Source: an uncultured Eubacterium sp.
Lineage (GTDB): Bacteria > Bacillota > Clostridia > Oscillospirales > Acutalibacteraceae
Assembly (NCBI GenBank): GCA_944380545.1
Contig: CALWHV010000001.1
Location: forward strand, 1 to 64,000
Length of the DNA: 64,000 nt
Reading direction: 5' to 3'
Every line of letters begins with the position of its first letter. Within the stretch, counting starts at the first letter, position 1. Below are positions 24,449-34,139 of this stretch, piece after piece. A model generated the notes under the pieces. That model made no database searches. It saw only the letters and a list, made by a program, of their open reading frames with translations, and had not been told where the DNA came from. Made by a program: the position numbers and the translations under genes.

Positions 24449-25240
24449 TTATAATGTTGCGCTGTCGTCCGTTTCCGAACCGAAATAGGCGTTTTCGCCC
24501 GCGGCGGTCGTTGTTTCGTCGTAGTGCTGCGAATAATTGCTGCCGTTGCCGTAATTGTAGTATCGCCGCCGCACGCCAGCTCCTGAAAACGCCAGCGAAA
24601 CAAGATAGAATATCACCCTGATTATTATCAGAATAAATATGAATTTCAGCAGCCTTGAAAGGCAGCCTCCGCGGCGCACGGTATAGCCGCCGCTTTGCTC
24701 GCCATGCGCTTCGCTCGGCTCATCGTCGTAAAATTCGGCAAAGCCGCCGAACGGGTTTGAGAAGCCGCCGGCAGAGCCCATTCGTATCCTGCTGTAGGTC
24801 GCGTTGTAGGTGTAGTTGTCAGGCTCCATCGCGCAGGCCTTCGCTATATGGTCAAGCGCCGTATCGCGCCGCCCCGCACCGTAGTTTGCCACCGCGGAAA
24901 GATAGTACCACTGCGCGTTCCTGTCCTCTATGTTGCCCAAAAGGTTAAGCGCCTGCGTAAACTGGCGGTTGTTGATGAACTGCGCTATCGAGGTGTAGTA
25001 GTCCGGCGAGGACGCGCCGCCGGAGCTTCTTCTGCTTTGCGCGTATCCGGCAGAAGACGCGCCGCCGTTTTTTATCTGGTCAAACGCCGCGTTGATCTCG
25101 GCCATTTTCTCAGCCGCGTGCCTGTCGCCCGGGTTAAGATCCGGGTGGTATTTTTTTGCAAGGCGGCGGTATGCTTTTGCACATTCCTCTTCGGATGCGC
25201 CGCGCTCAACGCCCAGCACCTTATACGGATCTCTTATCAT
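24449..25240 (-). CDS. J-domain protein with C-terminal membrane segment
   Basis: A 263-residue protein starting with a J domain (residues 3-62) carrying the DnaK-stimulating HPD motif ([11 protein letters not shown]). A TPR-like helical part follows ([38 protein letters not shown]), then a hydrophobic segment ([19 protein letters not shown]) and a Gly/Tyr/Asn-rich tail ([18 protein letters not shown]). It lacks the zinc and peptide-binding domains of true DnaJ, so it is a specialised type III co-chaperone anchored to the membrane. A GGAG site precedes the ATG. Confidence 0.85.
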   Translation of the reverse strand: MIRDPYKVLGVERGASEEECAKAYRRLAKKYHPDLNPGDRHAAEKMAEINAAFDQIKNGGASSAGYAQSRRSSGGASSPDYYTSIAQFINNRQFTQALNLLGNIEDRNAQWYYLSAVANYGAGRRDTALDHIAKACAMEPDNYTYNATYSRIRMGSAGGFSNPFGGFAEFYDDEPSEAHGEQSGGYTVRRGGCLSRLLKFIFILIIIRVIFYLVSLAFSGAGVRRRYYNYGNGSNYSQHYDETTTAAGENAYFGSETDDSATL

Positions 25241-25467
25241 TTTTCTCCTTCAGCCCTTGCGCAGCCCTGAAGAGGGCGGGCCGCGTTATCGTAATTCTAA
25301 GAATTGCAATAAAATTATCATATAATTATTACATTCATATTAATAACTTGTAACAAATCGGCAAATCCGCCCTTGAAATCCGGCTTTATCTTTGTTAATA
25401 TGTAATTGAACTTATATTTGGCTTTGTTTTAGCAAAATCTTGACATTAAGAAAGGCACGGTGTTTTT

Positions 25468-26367
25468 ATGGCTCCCGTTCTGCTCACCCTCGGCAATTCC
25501 ATAGACACGGCGTTTTACGCGTTTGATATCGCCGTATTTGAATTTTTTGCCGGCATCCAGAATTCGTTTCTCACGGTTTTGGCAAAATTTTTCACCTCGT
25601 TCGGCGACGAGGCGTTCGTCATCCCGATGGTAGTGCTCGGCGTTGTTTTGATGCTGTTCAAAAAAACAAGAAAATACGGCTTCGCGCTCGTCTTTGCCAT
25701 CCTTGTCGGCACAATAGTCACAAATGTCATTGCAAAGCCGGCAGTGCTCAGGATACGCCCATATAACACGCTTCAGGAGCTTGATTGGTTTTGGCAGGCC
25801 TATGTCGGCGCGGGCGCGCTCAGCGAGTCGGATTATTCCTTCCCCAGCGGCCACACCACAGCCGCGTTTGAGATCGCGGTTTCAATGTTCCTCGTTTTCA
25901 GGTCGCAGGGCAAAAAGAAGATCGCGTGGATATTCCCCGTGCTTGCCGCCTGCACTATGGGCAGCAGGGTGTATCTGATGGTTCATTATCCCACCGATGT
26001 CATCGGCGGTATGATTATAGGCACGCTCGCGGGCGTCGCAGGCTATTTCATTATGAAGGGCCTTATGTATCTAATAGATAATGTAAAGCCGTTCACGGCG
26101 CTTCAAAAGCTCGATCTCGGCAGCGTAAAATTCCTCAAATGGAGCTCGGGAAAGGCGGGCGCAGCTGTCGTTGCCGTCGCGGTTTTGGGTATATTCCTCT
26201 ATTCCTTCATCCCCGTGCTCAGCGAGGGCGGCGAGGATACGGTGCGCTGCACCTATAACGAGGAGTACGACTGCTATAACGCCGCCAAGGTGGATGACGA
26301 GGATTATCCGCCGATAGACGGAAAGGAATACTGCAAGATCCATTGGAAGCAGCTTTCCGGCGAATGA
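25468..26367 (+). CDS. PAP2 family phosphatase with C-terminal Cys/His tail
   Basis: A 299-residue membrane phosphatase of the PAP2 superfamily, likely acting on undecaprenyl pyrophosphate or another lipid phosphate outside the membrane. The three phosphatase motifs are visible: KPAVLRIRP, PSGHTT and SRVYLMVHYPTD, spread over about six membrane segments. After a last helix (AAVVAVAVLGIFLYSFIPVL) comes an extra tail with two close cysteines (CTYNEEYDC), an acidic stretch and CKIHW, a CX7C...CX2H set that might bind zinc. AAAGG lies 12 bases before the ATG. It is followed by a strong terminator. Confidence 0.87.
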   Translation: MAPVLLTLGNSIDTAFYAFDIAVFEFFAGIQNSFLTVLAKFFTSFGDEAFVIPMVVLGVVLMLFKKTRKYGFALVFAILVGTIVTNVIAKPAVLRIRPYNTLQELDWFWQAYVGAGALSESDYSFPSGHTTAAFEIAVSMFLVFRSQGKKKIAWIFPVLAACTMGSRVYLMVHYPTDVIGGMIIGTLAGVAGYFIMKGLMYLIDNVKPFTALQKLDLGSVKFLKWSSGKAGAAVVAVAVLGIFLYSFIPVLSEGGEDTVRCTYNEEYDCYNAAKVDDEDYPPIDGKEYCKIHWKQLSGE

Positions 26368-26391
26368 TTTAAAATATCAAATAAATGCGCT

Positions 26392-26421
26392 TTGCCGCCC
26401 TTTTTCGGGCGGCATTTTTTT
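26392..26421 (+). terminator. Terminator after the PAP2 gene
   Basis: GCCGCCC/GGGCGGC stem with loop TTTTTC, followed by ATTTTTTTG. Confidence 0.92.
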
Positions 26422-26452
26422 GCGCGCCGCATAGTATGTAAGGGTGACGCGT

Positions 26453-27544
26453 ATGCAAAGCTTGAGCCTTTGTATGATCGTTAAAAATGAGGAGGCAACA
26501 CTGCCGCGATGCCTTAAAAGCGTATCGGGCGTGTTTGACGAGATAATCATTGCCGACACCGGCAGCACGGACGGCACAAAGCAAGCGGCGGCAGCCTTCA
26601 CGGATAAGATCTTTGATTTCAAGTGGATAAGCGATTTTTCGGCTGCCCGCAATTTTTCCTTTTCAAAAGCATCCTGCGATTATATTATGTGGCTCGATGC
26701 AGACGATGTGCTGACGGCAGGGGACAGGGAAAAGCTGCTTTCCCTCAAAGCCTCGCTTACGGGAGATGAGGACGCCGTTTTGCTGCCGTATATAGCCGCG
26801 CGGGATGAAAGCGGAAAGCCCGTCTTTTCTTATTACAGAGAACGGATTTTCAAACGCGCACGCGGCTTTGCCTGGCGCGGCAGGGTGCACGAGGCGGTCG
26901 AATACGGCGGCAGGGTCATATACGGCGGCGCGGCGGTAACGCATATGAGCGCAAAAAAGGAATACGGCACGCGCAACCTTGACATCTATTTGCTTCAAAA
27001 GCGCCTCGGCGAGCCGTTTTCACCGCGCGACCTGTTTTATTTCGGCCGCGAGCTGTATTATAATTCGCGGTTCGATGAAGCCTGCGCCGTCCTTTCCGAA
27101 TTTTTAGATGACGGGCGCGGCTGGATAGAAAACAATATCGAAGCCTGCCGCGTGCTTGCAGCCTGTCTCAAAGCAAAAGGCAATGAAAACGGCGCCGTGC
27201 TTTCGCTTTTCCGCAGCTTTCTCTATGATGCGCCGCGCGCCGAGGTCTGCTGCGATATAGGCTTCATTCTGCTTGAAAAGGGGCAGTATGAAAACGCCGC
27301 GTTTTGGTACAGGGCTGCTCTCAACGCGCCCTCCCGCGAAAAAAGCGGAGCGTTCGTTCAGCGCGATATGCACGGCTTTGTTCCGGCTATCCAGCTCGCC
27401 GTGTGTCTTGACCGCCTCGGAAGATACGCAGAGGCGGCGCGCTTTAACGAGCTTGCCGGCTCATATAGGCCTGACTCGCCTGAATATCTTGCAAACAGGC
27501 GGTATTTTGCACGCGTCACCGGTAACGAAAAAGGGCTTTTATAA
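26453..27544 (+). CDS. Family 2 glycosyltransferase with TPR-like C-terminal part
   Basis: A 363-residue glycosyltransferase. The GT-A domain has SLCMIVKNEEATLPRCL at the start, ADTGSTDGT for nucleotide-sugar binding, FSAARNFSF and the metal-binding DADD motif in YIMWLDADDVL. The second half (about 190-363) is made of TPR-like helical repeats (FYFGRELYYNSRFDEACAVL; IGFILLEKGQYENAAFWYRA). This type (SunS/TPR-GT2) glycosylates peptides or cell-surface polymers. It lies directly upstream of the collagen-like GXT-repeat protein, whose threonines are typical O-glycosylation sites, so that protein is a reasonable candidate acceptor (inference). ATG at 26453 fits AAGGGTG six bases before; GTG at 26444 lacks a site. 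Confidence 0.85.
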   Translation: MQSLSLCMIVKNEEATLPRCLKSVSGVFDEIIIADTGSTDGTKQAAAAFTDKIFDFKWISDFSAARNFSFSKASCDYIMWLDADDVLTAGDREKLLSLKASLTGDEDAVLLPYIAARDESGKPVFSYYRERIFKRARGFAWRGRVHEAVEYGGRVIYGGAAVTHMSAKKEYGTRNLDIYLLQKRLGEPFSPRDLFYFGRELYYNSRFDEACAVLSEFLDDGRGWIENNIEACRVLAACLKAKGNENGAVLSLFRSFLYDAPRAEVCCDIGFILLEKGQYENAAFWYRAALNAPSREKSGAFVQRDMHGFVPAIQLAVCLDRLGRYAEAARFNELAGSYRPDSPEYLANRRYFARVTGNEKGLL

Positions 27545-27556
27545 TATAATGGTAAC

Positions 27557-27618
27557 GGGCGTGCTCATCCGGCGCGCTGAATTTCCAAAGGCGGGAACTA
27601 TCCGCCGGACGCGCGCCC
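27557..27618 (+). promoter_or_regulatory. Long hairpin in the leader of the collagen-like gene
   Basis: GGGCG (27557-27561) pairs with CGCCC (27614-27618) and TCCGGCG (27568-27574) with CGCCGGA (27603-27609), forming a long imperfect stem ending 10 bases before the GGAGAAGG site. A TATAAT box at 27545-27550 precedes it without a good -35. No U-tract follows, so it is more likely an mRNA stabiliser or control element than a terminator. Confidence 0.45.
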
Positions 27619-27640
27619 TATTGAAACGGAGAAGGATCTT

Positions 27641-28390
<750 letters not shown>

Positions 28391-28401
28391 CAACTTAAAA
28401 A

Positions 28402-28433
28402 TGCGTCTCCCTTTCGGGAGGCGTGTTTTTTTT
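28402..28433 (+). terminator. Terminator after the collagen-like gene
   Basis: GCGTCTCCC/GGGAGGCGT stem with loop TTTC, then GTTTTTTTT. Confidence 0.9.
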
Positions 28434-28481
28434 ATTTGTGCATTGATACGAAATTGCAAAGCAAAGTTTGTTAAAAATAAC

Positions 28482-28540
28482 GAATTTTTTTAAAAAATTA
28501 AAATTTTGGTATTGACAAACGCATTGCCTTTATTTATAAT
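28482..28540 (+). promoter_or_regulatory. Promoter of the S10-spc-alpha superoperon with A/T-rich UP element
   Basis: Perfect TTGACA (28512-28517), 17-bp spacer, perfect TATAAT (28535-28540). Long A and T runs at 28482-28507 just upstream of -35 look like an UP element for the alpha subunit. Predicted start is about 28547. This is the best promoter in the window. Confidence 0.93.
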
Positions 28541-28544
28541 ACTA

Positions 28545-28848
28545 AACGCACGGAAATTTGTATATTATTATATATTATATAGATGTTCCGTACTTGATAT
28601 GCGTTGATGCCGGAGGTTGCGCTTACCCAGAGCGGTAATTTCGGCGGAGTATGTCCGATTTTAAACCGGGCGAAATTATACCTGATTTGTTCTTTGTGCA
28701 GATAGCTTGCGTATGTCTGCTCCGCGCAAAGGCTGCCCGAATGATATGCTGTCATTCGGTTTTTAAATGGGCGGCCTTGAAACACGCGGCTGGGTGGAAA
28801 GAAAGTTCAGGTAAGTCTCGCACCACTATTTTTCAGGAGGAAAAGTAA
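28545..28848 (+). promoter_or_regulatory. Structured 300-nt leader of the S10 operon with attenuator hairpin
   Basis: Successive stems can be drawn: AACGCACGGAA (28545-28555) with TTCCGT/GCGTT (28586-28605); GGTAATTTCG (28634-28643) with CGAAATTATACC (28671-28682); CTTTGTGCAGA (28692-28702) with TCTG/GCGCAAAG (28716-28731). The last is an exact 8-bp hairpin CCGAATGA/TCATTCGG (28737-28759) followed by TTTTT, that is, a terminator ahead of the first gene. An overlapping stem GGCTGCCC (28731-28738) with GGGCGGCC (28769-28776) may compete with it. By analogy with L4 control of S10 operons this suggests autogenous attenuation, but the ligand is unknown. No gene is seen in 28,434-28,848. Confidence 0.6.
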
Positions 28849-29163
28849 ATGGCAGCAAGCAAAGTCAGAATCCGCATCAGGCTGAAGGGCTATGATCACA
28901 GCCTTGTTGATCAGGCAGCCGAAAAGATCGTTGAAACCGCAAAGGCCACGGGCGCACAGGTCAGCGGCCCGATTCCGCTCCCCACGGAAAAAGAGGTTAT
29001 CACGATCCTCAGAGCCGTCCATAAGTATAAGGACAGCCGCGAGCAGTTTGAGCAGAGAACACACAAAAGACTCATCGATATCCTCAGACCCTCAAACAAA
29101 ACCGTTGAGGCTCTGACGAATCTTGAGCTCCCGGCAGGCGTTGACATAGAGATCAAGCTCTGA
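28849..29163 (+). CDS. rpsJ: 30S ribosomal protein S10 (NusE)
   Basis: 104 residues, full length. Conserved segments are [37 protein letters not shown] and the loop [17 protein letters not shown] that reaches into the 30S head. Besides assembly, S10 acts as NusE with NusB in rRNA antitermination. AGGAGG lies eight bases upstream of the ATG. It is the first gene after the attenuated leader. Confidence 0.98.
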   Translation: MAASKVRIRIRLKGYDHSLVDQAAEKIVETAKATGAQVSGPIPLPTEKEVITILRAVHKYKDSREQFEQRTHKRLIDILRPSNKTVEALTNLELPAGVDIEIKL

Positions 29164-29217
29164 TAACGCTTGGCGAGGTCAAGTTGGGCAACCAACCAAT
29201 AACCAAGGAGGTAAATT

Positions 29218-29850
29218 ATGAAAAAAGCTATTATCGGCAAGAAGATCGGTATGACTCAGATCTTCAGTGAGGACGGCAAGGTCATCCCCGTAACCGTTAT
29301 TGAGGCGGGTCCCTGCGTTGTAACGCAGAAGAAAACCGTTGAAAACGACGGCTACGAGGCTGTTCAGGTAGGCTTCGGAGATGTTAAGCTCAGCAAGCTC
29401 AACAAGCCCCTCAAGGGTCACTTCGCTAAAAACGATGTAGCCCCCAAAAAGACTCTCAAGGAATTTCGCCTTGAGGACTGCTCTTCTCTCAATGTAGGCG
29501 ATATCATCAAGGCAGAAACCTTTGCCGAGGGTGAGATCGTAGATGTAAAGGGCACTTCAAAGGGTCACGGCACCGCGGGCGCGATCAAGCGCTGGAACTT
29601 CTCCAGGCTCCGCGAATCCCACGGCACAGGCCCCAACGCCCGTCACCAGGGCTCCCTGGGCGCTTGCTCAAGCCCCTCAAGAGTTTTCAAGGGCAGAAAG
29701 ATGGCCGGTCACTACGGCCACGAAAAGGTAACCGTTCAGAATCTTCTGGTTGCCAAGGTAGATAATGAAAACAATCTTATCGCCATCAAGGGCGCCGTTC
29801 CCGGCCCCAAGGGCGGCATCGTAGTTATTGCAGACGCCGTTAAGGCTTAA
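29218..29850 (+). CDS. rplC: 50S ribosomal protein L3
   Basis: 210 residues. It binds 23S rRNA near the peptidyl transferase centre; the finger loop [23 protein letters not shown] and the glycine-rich [21 protein letters not shown] are visible and are the site of drug-resistance mutations in other bacteria. The 54-nt spacer after rpsJ holds an AAGGAGG site. An early assembly protein. Confidence 0.98.
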   Translation: MKKAIIGKKIGMTQIFSEDGKVIPVTVIEAGPCVVTQKKTVENDGYEAVQVGFGDVKLSKLNKPLKGHFAKNDVAPKKTLKEFRLEDCSSLNVGDIIKAETFAEGEIVDVKGTSKGHGTAGAIKRWNFSRLRESHGTGPNARHQGSLGACSSPSRVFKGRKMAGHYGHEKVTVQNLLVAKVDNENNLIAIKGAVPGPKGGIVVIADAVKA

Positions 29851-29867
29851 GGAAAGGAGAGATTATA

Positions 29868-30491
29868 ATGGCACAGGTTCAGGTTTATAACCAGGAAGGC
29901 CGTAAGACCTCAAAGCTTGATCTTGCGGATTCCGTGTTCGGCATAGAGCCGAATAAATATGCAATGCATCTTGCTGTTGTAAGCTATCTCGCTGCACAGC
30001 GCCAGGGCACGCAGTCAACTCTCACCCGTTCCGAAGTTTCCGGCGGCGGCGCAAAGCCGTGGAGGCAGAAGGGCACAGGCCGCGCCCGTCAGGGCTCAAC
30101 AAGAAGCCCGCAGTGGACCCACGGCGGCATTGCTCTCGGCCCCAAGCCCAGAAAGTATAAGGTAAATGTAAACAAAAAGGTAAAAAGGCTCGCCATGAAA
30201 TCCGCGCTTTCCTCAAAGGTTGCGGAGTCCGAGATGCTCGTGCTCAACAAGCTTGAGCTTGAGGAGATCAAAACAAAGGCGGTTGCCGAAATGCTTTCAA
30301 AGCTCAAGACCGGCAAAAAGGTGCTCATCGTTCTCGCCGAGAATGATGAAAAGGTTTACAAGAGCGCCCGCAACATCAAGGGCGTAAAGGTAGCCACGGT
30401 AAACACTCTTTGCGTTTACGATATCCTTAATTGCACCGACCTTGTTGTTCTTAAGGACGCAGCCAAGAAGATCGAGGAGGTATACGCGTAA
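29868..30491 (+). CDS. rplD: 50S ribosomal protein L4
   Basis: 207 residues. The long loop that lines the peptide exit tunnel is seen in GGAKPWRQKGTGRARQGSTR followed by SPQWTHGG. In enterobacteria L4 represses its own operon through the S10 leader; the structured leader here makes a similar circuit conceivable but unproven. The stop shares a base with the rplW start (TAATG). Confidence 0.98.
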   Translation: MAQVQVYNQEGRKTSKLDLADSVFGIEPNKYAMHLAVVSYLAAQRQGTQSTLTRSEVSGGGAKPWRQKGTGRARQGSTRSPQWTHGGIALGPKPRKYKVNVNKKVKRLAMKSALSSKVAESEMLVLNKLELEEIKTKAVAEMLSKLKTGKKVLIVLAENDEKVYKSARNIKGVKVATVNTLCVYDILNCTDLVVLKDAAKKIEEVYA

Positions 30492-30787
30492 TGAAAACAG
30501 CTCACGATATCATCCTGAAGCCCATCATTACCGAGGAATCGATGATGGGTCTTGTAAGCAAGAAATACACCTTCAAGGTTGCAAAGGATGCAAACAAGAT
30601 AGAGATCGCCAAGGCTGTTGAGGAGGTTTTCCCCGGCACCAAGGTAAAGAAGGTAAACACCATCAATGTTCGCGGTCATGAACGCCGCCAGGGTATGAAC
30701 AAGGGTTATACGCCCTCGTGGAAAAAGGCGATAGTTACTCTTACCGAGGATTCAAAAGAGATCGAATTCTTCAACGATATGATGTAA
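30491..30787 (+). CDS. rplW: 50S ribosomal protein L23
   Basis: 98 residues. It begins AHDIILKPIITEESM, the family signature, and contains VKKVNTINVRGHERRQG. L23 sits at the tunnel exit and is the docking site for trigger factor and SRP. Translationally coupled to rplD by TAATG. A 98-nt spacer without a clear hairpin follows before rplB. Confidence 0.97.
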   Translation: MKTAHDIILKPIITEESMMGLVSKKYTFKVAKDANKIEIAKAVEEVFPGTKVKKVNTINVRGHERRQGMNKGYTPSWKKAIVTLTEDSKEIEFFNDMM

Positions 30788-30885
30788 CCCCTTTATTTAA
30801 TACATTATATATTAGAGAAATTTCGAATGATGAGGTATGAAGAGCGCCATCTCTTCGCAAAGTTATTCAGAAAGGAAAAATAATT

Positions 30886-31719
30886 ATGGCTATCAAGAAT
30901 TATAAGCCGACAACACCTTCCAGAAGGAATATGTCGGTCACAGATTATTCTTCCCTCTCTAAGGTTGCCCCTGAAAGATCCTTGCTTGAGCCCATCAGCA
31001 AAAAGTCAGGCCGTAACTCCTACGGAAGAATAACCGTCCGTCACCGTGGCGGCGGCAACAGAAGAAAATACCGCGTAATAGATTTCAAAAGGCAGAAGTT
31101 CGATATGCCCGCAACGGTAAAGACCATCGAATACGATCCCAACCGTTCGGCTCACATCGCTCTCATCCAGTATGAGGACGGCGTTAAGAGCTACATCATC
31201 GCTCCGGACGGACTCAAGGTGGGCGCAACCGTTGTTGCAGGCCCCACGGCGGATATCGTAGCAGGCAACGCGCTTCCCCTTAAGAATATCCCCGTCGGCA
31301 CGATCATCCACAATGTAGAGCTCTATCCCGGCAGAGGCGCGCAGCTTGCCCGCTCGGCCGGCAACAGCGCTCAGCTTATGGCTCTTGAAGGCCTCTATGC
31401 GCTGCTCAGGCTCCCGTCAGGCGAGCTTCGCAATGTTCCCGCCGAGTGTATGGCAACCATCGGCGTTGTCGGCAACACAGACCACGCCAATGTCAAGATA
31501 GGCAAGGCAGGTCGCAAGCGCAATATGGGCTGGAGACCCACGGTCCGCGGTTCTGTAATGAACCCGAACGACCATCCGCACGGCGGTGGTGAAGGCAAGT
31601 CGCCGATCGGCCGTCCCGGTCCCGTAACGCCTTGGGGCAAGCCCGCTCTCGGCTACAAGACACGCAACAGAAAGAAAGCCTCAAACAAGATGATCGTAAG
31701 GCGTCGTAACGGCAAATAA
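30886..31719 (+). CDS. rplB: 50S ribosomal protein L2
   Basis: 277 residues. The OB-fold ([19 protein letters not shown]) and SH3-like parts are present, as is the conserved loop [20 protein letters not shown] with the histidine placed near the peptidyl transferase centre. Needed for 50S assembly and subunit association. GAAAGG precedes the ATG. Confidence 0.98.
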   Translation: MAIKNYKPTTPSRRNMSVTDYSSLSKVAPERSLLEPISKKSGRNSYGRITVRHRGGGNRRKYRVIDFKRQKFDMPATVKTIEYDPNRSAHIALIQYEDGVKSYIIAPDGLKVGATVVAGPTADIVAGNALPLKNIPVGTIIHNVELYPGRGAQLARSAGNSAQLMALEGLYALLRLPSGELRNVPAECMATIGVVGNTDHANVKIGKAGRKRNMGWRPTVRGSVMNPNDHPHGGGEGKSPIGRPGPVTPWGKPALGYKTRNRKKASNKMIVRRRNGK

Positions 31720-31737
31720 GAGGAAAGGAGAAGTTAG

Positions 31738-32010
31738 ATGAGTAGAAGCACTAAAAAAGGCCCCTATGTTGAAGAGAGCCTTTATAAAAAGGTTATCGCC
31801 CTCAACGAAAAGGGCGACAAGCAGGTTATCAAAACCTGGTCCAGAAGTTCAACTATCTTCCCTGAGTTCGTAGGACACACCTTTGCCGTTCACGACGGCA
31901 GAAAGCATGTTCCCGTTTATGTAACAGAGGATATGGTTGGACACAAGCTCGGTGAGTTTGCTCCCACCAGAACATTCCGCGGCCACGCAGGCTCAAAGAC
32001 CACTAAATAA
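31738..32010 (+). CDS. rpsS: 30S ribosomal protein S19
   Basis: 90 residues with the classic [11 protein letters not shown] start, [20 protein letters not shown] and [18 protein letters not shown]. It partners with S13 in the 30S head. AGGAAAGGAG precedes the start. Confidence 0.98.
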   Translation: MSRSTKKGPYVEESLYKKVIALNEKGDKQVIKTWSRSSTIFPEFVGHTFAVHDGRKHVPVYVTEDMVGHKLGEFAPTRTFRGHAGSKTTK

Positions 32011-32030
32011 GCGAAAGGAGAATTTCAACT

Positions 32031-32369
32031 ATGGAAGCAACAGCTAAGGCAACATACGTTCGTATTTCTCCCAGAAAGGTGCAGATCGTTCTCGATCTCA
32101 TCAGAAACCAGCCTTGCGATAAGGCTATGGCTATCCTTAAGCACACTCCCAAGGCTGCCACGGAGCCGCTTGCAAAGGTGCTTAAGTCTGCAATGGCAAA
32201 CGCGGAGACCAATCATAATATGGACGTTTCAAGACTTTATGTAAGCTACTGCAATGTAACCGCAGGTCCCACGCTCAAGAGGATTCGTCCCAGAGCGCAG
32301 GGCAGGGCTTACAGAATAAATAAGAGAACATCACACATCACCATTACCGTTTCGGAAATGGAAGACTGA
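32031..32369 (+). CDS. rplV: 50S ribosomal protein L22
   Basis: 112 residues. ISPRKVQIVLDLIRNQP at the N-terminus and the tunnel hairpin PRAQGRAYRINKRTSHITI at the C-terminus are diagnostic. The hairpin, with L4, forms the exit-tunnel constriction. Confidence 0.97.
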   Translation: MEATAKATYVRISPRKVQIVLDLIRNQPCDKAMAILKHTPKAATEPLAKVLKSAMANAETNHNMDVSRLYVSYCNVTAGPTLKRIRPRAQGRAYRINKRTSHITITVSEMED

Positions 32370-32387
32370 GCGAGGAGGAAAAGTTGA

Positions 32388-33143
32388 ATGGGACAGAAAT
32401 GTAATCCTACCGGTTTAAGAATCGGCGTCATCAAAAACTGGGACTCCCGCTGGTACGCCAAGAAGGCTGATTTTGCCGATACTCTTGTTGAGGACCATAA
32501 CCTTCGCAAGTATCTGCTTGAATCCCTTAAAAACGCAGGTGTTCCCAAGGTAGAGATTGAGCGCGATGCAAAGCGCGTAAGAATCAATATCCACTGCGCA
32601 AAGCCCGGTCTCGTTATCGGCAAGCAGGGCGCAGAGATAGAAAAGCTCAAGGCGGTATGCGCCAAGAAGCTCGGCAAAAAAACCGACGAGGTGTTCATCA
32701 ACATCATCGAAATCAAGCAGCCGGATCTCAACGCAACTCTTGTTGCTCAGAGCATCGCAACGCAGCTTGAAAAGCGTGTTTCCTTCCGCCGCGCCGTTAA
32801 GATGGCTATAAGAAACACGATGAGATGGGGCGCACGCGGTATCAAGGTTCAGGTGTCCGGCCGTATCGGCGGCGCCGAGATCGCGCGTTCCGAAACCTAT
32901 AAAGAGGGCACTATCCCGCTTCAGACCATCCGCGCCGACATAGATTACGGCACTGCCGAAGCTGCCACCACTTACGGACGCATCGGTGTTAAGACCTGGA
33001 TCTATCAGGGCGAGGTGCTTCGCGAAAGCAGGAACAAGCCCCAGAGAAGAAACAACTACTCCCGCCGCAGAAACGACAGAAACGACAGAGACGGCAGGGA
33101 TAACCGCAGAGGCGGCAGACGCAGGGAAGGAGGAAATCAGTAA
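32388..33143 (+). CDS. rpsC: 30S ribosomal protein S3
   Basis: 251 residues. The KH domain is visible around [17 protein letters not shown]; the C-terminal domain includes [20 protein letters not shown] and [20 protein letters not shown]. Compared with the Bacillus protein (about 218 residues) it has a tail of some 30 residues very rich in Arg, Asn, Asp and Gly ([20 protein letters not shown]), probably disordered and RNA-binding. The stop overlaps the rplP start. Confidence 0.98.
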   Translation: MGQKCNPTGLRIGVIKNWDSRWYAKKADFADTLVEDHNLRKYLLESLKNAGVPKVEIERDAKRVRINIHCAKPGLVIGKQGAEIEKLKAVCAKKLGKKTDEVFINIIEIKQPDLNATLVAQSIATQLEKRVSFRRAVKMAIRNTMRWGARGIKVQVSGRIGGAEIARSETYKEGTIPLQTIRADIDYGTAEAATTYGRIGVKTWIYQGEVLRESRNKPQRRNNYSRRRNDRNDRDGRDNRRGGRRREGGNQ

Positions 33144-33565
33144 TGCTCTTACCTAAGCGCGTAAAGCATCGTAAGCAGCACAGAGGCCGTATGACCGGCG
33201 AAGCCACAAGGGGCAATAAAGTAACCTACGGTCAGTTCGGTCTTCAGGCAACAGAGCCGGCATGGATAACCGCCGCTCAGATAGAGGCTGCCCGTATAGC
33301 AATGACCCGTTACACAAAGCGCGGCGGTCAGGTTTGGATAAAGATTTTCCCCGACAAGCCCATCACCGCAAGACCTGCTGATACCCGTATGGGTAAAGGT
33401 AAAGGTAATGTTGATTACTGGGTAGCAGTCGTTAAGCCCGGCAGAGTTATGTTCGAGCTCGGCGGCGTAGACGAAGTAGTCGCCCGCGAGGCTATGCGTC
33501 TTGCGGCAAACAAGCTTCCTATCAAATGCAAATTCATAACTAAAGAAGAGGGAGGCGAGCAGTAA
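33143..33565 (+). CDS. rplP: 50S ribosomal protein L16
   Basis: 140 residues. It begins [17 protein letters not shown] and contains RKTGKGK-like [18 protein letters not shown]. It contacts the A-site tRNA elbow. Start TAATG overlaps rpsC, and the stop overlaps rpmC, showing tight coupling. Confidence 0.98.
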   Translation: MLLPKRVKHRKQHRGRMTGEATRGNKVTYGQFGLQATEPAWITAAQIEAARIAMTRYTKRGGQVWIKIFPDKPITARPADTRMGKGKGNVDYWVAVVKPGRVMFELGGVDEVVAREAMRLAANKLPIKCKFITKEEGGEQ

Positions 33566-33768
33566 TGAAAGCAGCTGAAATCAAGAAACTCACAGCGCAG
33601 CAGCGCGCAGAAAAGCTTGCGGAGCTCAAGCAGGAGCTGTTCAATCTTCACTTCCAGCAGGCTATCAATCAGCTCGACAACCCCATGAGAATCAAAGCTG
33701 TAAGAAAAGACATCGCGCGCATCAAAACGGTTGAGCGCGAGCTTGAGCTTGCAGACTCAAATTCTTAA
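33565..33768 (+). CDS. rpmC: 50S ribosomal protein L29
   Basis: 67 residues, two long helices. ELKQELFNLHFQQAINQLDN and the downstream KAVRKDIARIKTVERE match the family. It lies at the tunnel exit beside L23. Confidence 0.97.
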   Translation: MKAAEIKKLTAQQRAEKLAELKQELFNLHFQQAINQLDNPMRIKAVRKDIARIKTVERELELADSNS

Positions 33769-33785
33769 GATAGGAGGTATTTGAA

Positions 33786-34043
33786 ATGGCTGAAAGAAAC
33801 CTCAGAAAAACAAGAGTAGGCGTCGTTTCAAGCGACAAGATGGATAAAACGGTGGTTGTCACCATTAAGGACAGGGTTCGTCATCCGCTTTACGGAAAGA
33901 TCATTAACCGCACCGTTAAATACAAGGCGCACGATGAAGAGAATACCTGCGGCGTAGGCGATAAGGTGCTCATTATGGAGACCCGTCCCCTCAGCAAGGA
34001 CAAGAGATGGCGCGTTGTTGAAGTTATCGAAAAGGCTAAGTAA
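33786..34043 (+). CDS. rpsQ: 30S ribosomal protein S17
   Basis: 85 residues, an OB-fold protein of 16S rRNA helix 7 and 11. [20 protein letters not shown] and [20 protein letters not shown] are the family blocks. ATAGGAGG precedes the start. Confidence 0.97.
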   Translation: MAERNLRKTRVGVVSSDKMDKTVVVTIKDRVRHPLYGKIINRTVKYKAHDEENTCGVGDKVLIMETRPLSKDKRWRVVEVIEKAK

Positions 34044-34091
34044 TCACTGCGAATTACGGGCTTTTAGAATAATTTAGTCAATGAAATAATA

Positions 34092-34121
34092 ACTGCAAGA
34101 TGCAAAGTGTTATTTTGCAGT
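34092..34121 (+). promoter_or_regulatory. Hairpin directly upstream of the rplN ribosome binding site
   Basis: ACTGCAA (34092-34098) pairs with TTGCAGT (34115-34121); the AAGGAGG site of rplN begins four bases later. The 96-nt spacer is unusually long for this operon. No U-tract follows. It may tune rplN translation or mark an mRNA processing site. Confidence 0.4.
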
Positions 34122-34139
34122 ACGAAGGAGGAAAATGCT

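Noticed and set aside
25241..25330. CIRCE heat-shock operator before the J-domain gene
   Set aside because: The short palindrome AATTCTTAGAATT does not match the TTAGCACTC-N9-GAGTGCTAA consensus.
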